Source: Parashewanella sp965200795
Lineage (GTDB): Bacteria; Pseudomonadota; Gammaproteobacteria; Enterobacterales; Shewanellaceae
DNA: 64,000 nucleotides
Direction: 5' to 3'
Assembly: GCA_965200795.1 (NCBI GenBank)
Contig: CBDAVB010000013.1
Coordinates: forward strand, 124,001 to 188,000
Shown: piece by piece, positions 63,226 through 64,000 of the stretch
Layout of the letters: the number at the start of each line of letters is the position of its first letter
How positions within the stretch are numbered: position 1 is the first letter of the stretch
Notes under the pieces: model-generated
The model's database searches: none
The model's input: only the letters and a program-made list of their open reading frames with translations
What the model was told of the DNA's origin: nothing
Program-made: the position numbers and the translations under genes

Positions 63226-64000
63226 ATGCGTGAAAAAAATCACCTCAAATTAGCCTGTTTGAAACTTATAACGAACACGAGCTTGGAAGGCAGCTGAAAG
63301 CCATTTCCGAGTGTTTGGACTCACATCCTGAAATCCTCGATTCAGCCCTCAACTCTCTTATCTCAACAAAAACCAAAGCGACCGGACGCAATGGTTTAAC
63401 GGCCGATAGTGTAATACGCGCAGCCATACTTAAACCAATGATGGCACTAAGTTATGAAGAGTTGAGCTTCTTTTCAGATTCATACAGTTATCAGAGCGTT
63501 ACCCGAACTCATATCAACCCTTCGGTTTCCGCCTTGCGGCATGCGATATCATCAATTGACGCGGAAACATGGGAAGCGATTAACAAAGTGTTGCTCCGGG
63601 CGCGCGCATCGGAAGGCATTGAGAAAGGCCGGGCCGTCCGAATCGACAGCACAGTGACTGAAAGTCATATTCATCCGCCGTCTGACAGCTCATTACTCTG
63701 GGATTGTGTTCGCACGCTTTCCCGGGTCATGGTGAAATCGCAAGAAGAAGTGCCGCAAGGCTTAACGCGATTCTGTAATCATTGCCGCGGCGCGAAAAGG
63801 CCGGCAAGAGACATTGACTGCTGCCGCGGCAAAAACAAAACCATACTGTACAGAAAACTGGTATCCGTGACTCAAACGACAATGCGAGACGCTCAGAGAT
63901 AGATTCAGCAAGCCGGCGATATCAGCCCGGGTTTCGCTGCGGACGGACTGGTAACCGAGCTGGGGCATTGGGTAGAAATGACAGAAAAAGTGATTTCTCA
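63226..64000 (+). pseudogene. ISNCY/ISDol1-like transposase, disrupted and cut by window end
   Basis: Starts at ATG 63226 with AAGGAGG. MREK is followed by an A7 run; continuing needs a minus-1 shift, after which it reads QISLFETYNEHELGRQLKAI and on into LDSHPEILDSALNSL. Further motifs are GLTADSVIRAAILKPMMALS, ETWEAINKVLLRA and VRIDSTVTESHIHPPSDSSL then LWDC, characteristic of this transposase group. A TAG at 63900 stops it, but the same frame continues (IQQAGDISPGFAADGLVTEL) to the window edge. Probably dead; the A-AAA-AAT heptamer could also allow frameshifting. Confidence 0.8.

Noticed and set aside
1..64000. tRNA or rRNA genes, riboswitches
   Set aside because: No tRNA T-loop context, rRNA segment or riboswitch core was recognised by eye; a covariance-model scan would be needed to exclude them fully.

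Overview
The window looks like the chromosome of a host-associated gammaproteobacterium related to Shewanella, Psychromonas, Moritella or Vibrio. The evidence is a lateral-flagellin type gene set (lafA to lafU order), ExeM-like nucleases with GlyGly-CTERM tails, an S46 dipeptidyl peptidase, mpl-ubiX, pcnB-folK-panB-panC and lolB-ispE-prs. No rRNA or tRNA gene was seen, so the genus is not fixed. Many insertion sequences, MITE-like repeats, broken genes and long non-coding gaps suggest a genome in flux, as in symbionts or pathogens. The EspA/SseB-like type III secretion filament proteins point to contact with eukaryotic cells.

Layout. 1-2080: right arm of a mobile element, interrupted by an intact ISL3-family IS. 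2580-8084: malic enzyme, CmoM-like methyltransferase, glutamate decarboxylase, TraB/GumN-like protein and a duplicated BufA2-like metallophore precursor. 8840-19635: one intact ExeM-like nuclease and a second nuclease gene broken twice. The first break is a 4.6-kb ISL3-bounded element that carries a PPR-repeat protein with an Smr-like C-terminus. The second is an IS982-family IS. Removing both insertions restores a 731-codon reading frame. 19714-27598: hotdog thioesterase, unknown secreted protein, TyrP-type permease, S46 peptidase, Blc-type lipocalin and NhaC-type antiporter. 28029-34092: four tandem EspA/SseB-like filament proteins, each with its own terminator and a conserved dyad about 130-150 bp upstream. 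34316-51708: housekeeping genes (mpl, ubiX, hpt, yadGH, an outer-membrane protein, ScpB-like crotonase plus CaiB-family CoA-transferase, panC, panB, folK, pcnB, serA, prs, ispE, lolB) and one HAD-like possible effector. 52022-60140: lateral flagellar lafA-lafU cluster ending in a PilZ protein and a small membrane protein. 60552-63002: a second, diverged PPR/Smr-like protein. 63226 to the end: a damaged transposase gene.

The most unusual content is the pair of PPR/Smr-like proteins, an architecture typical of plant organelles, and the four-member filament array. In the first PPR protein, eleven near-identical 42-residue repeats carry only canonical PPR-code residues at the two base-specifying positions. 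They can be read as a predicted RNA target, 5'-GAUGAGAAUAG-3'. The gene sits inside a transposon-bounded unit, and the window starts inside what seems to be another copy of that unit. All functional assignments rest on motif recognition by eye; no database search was run.
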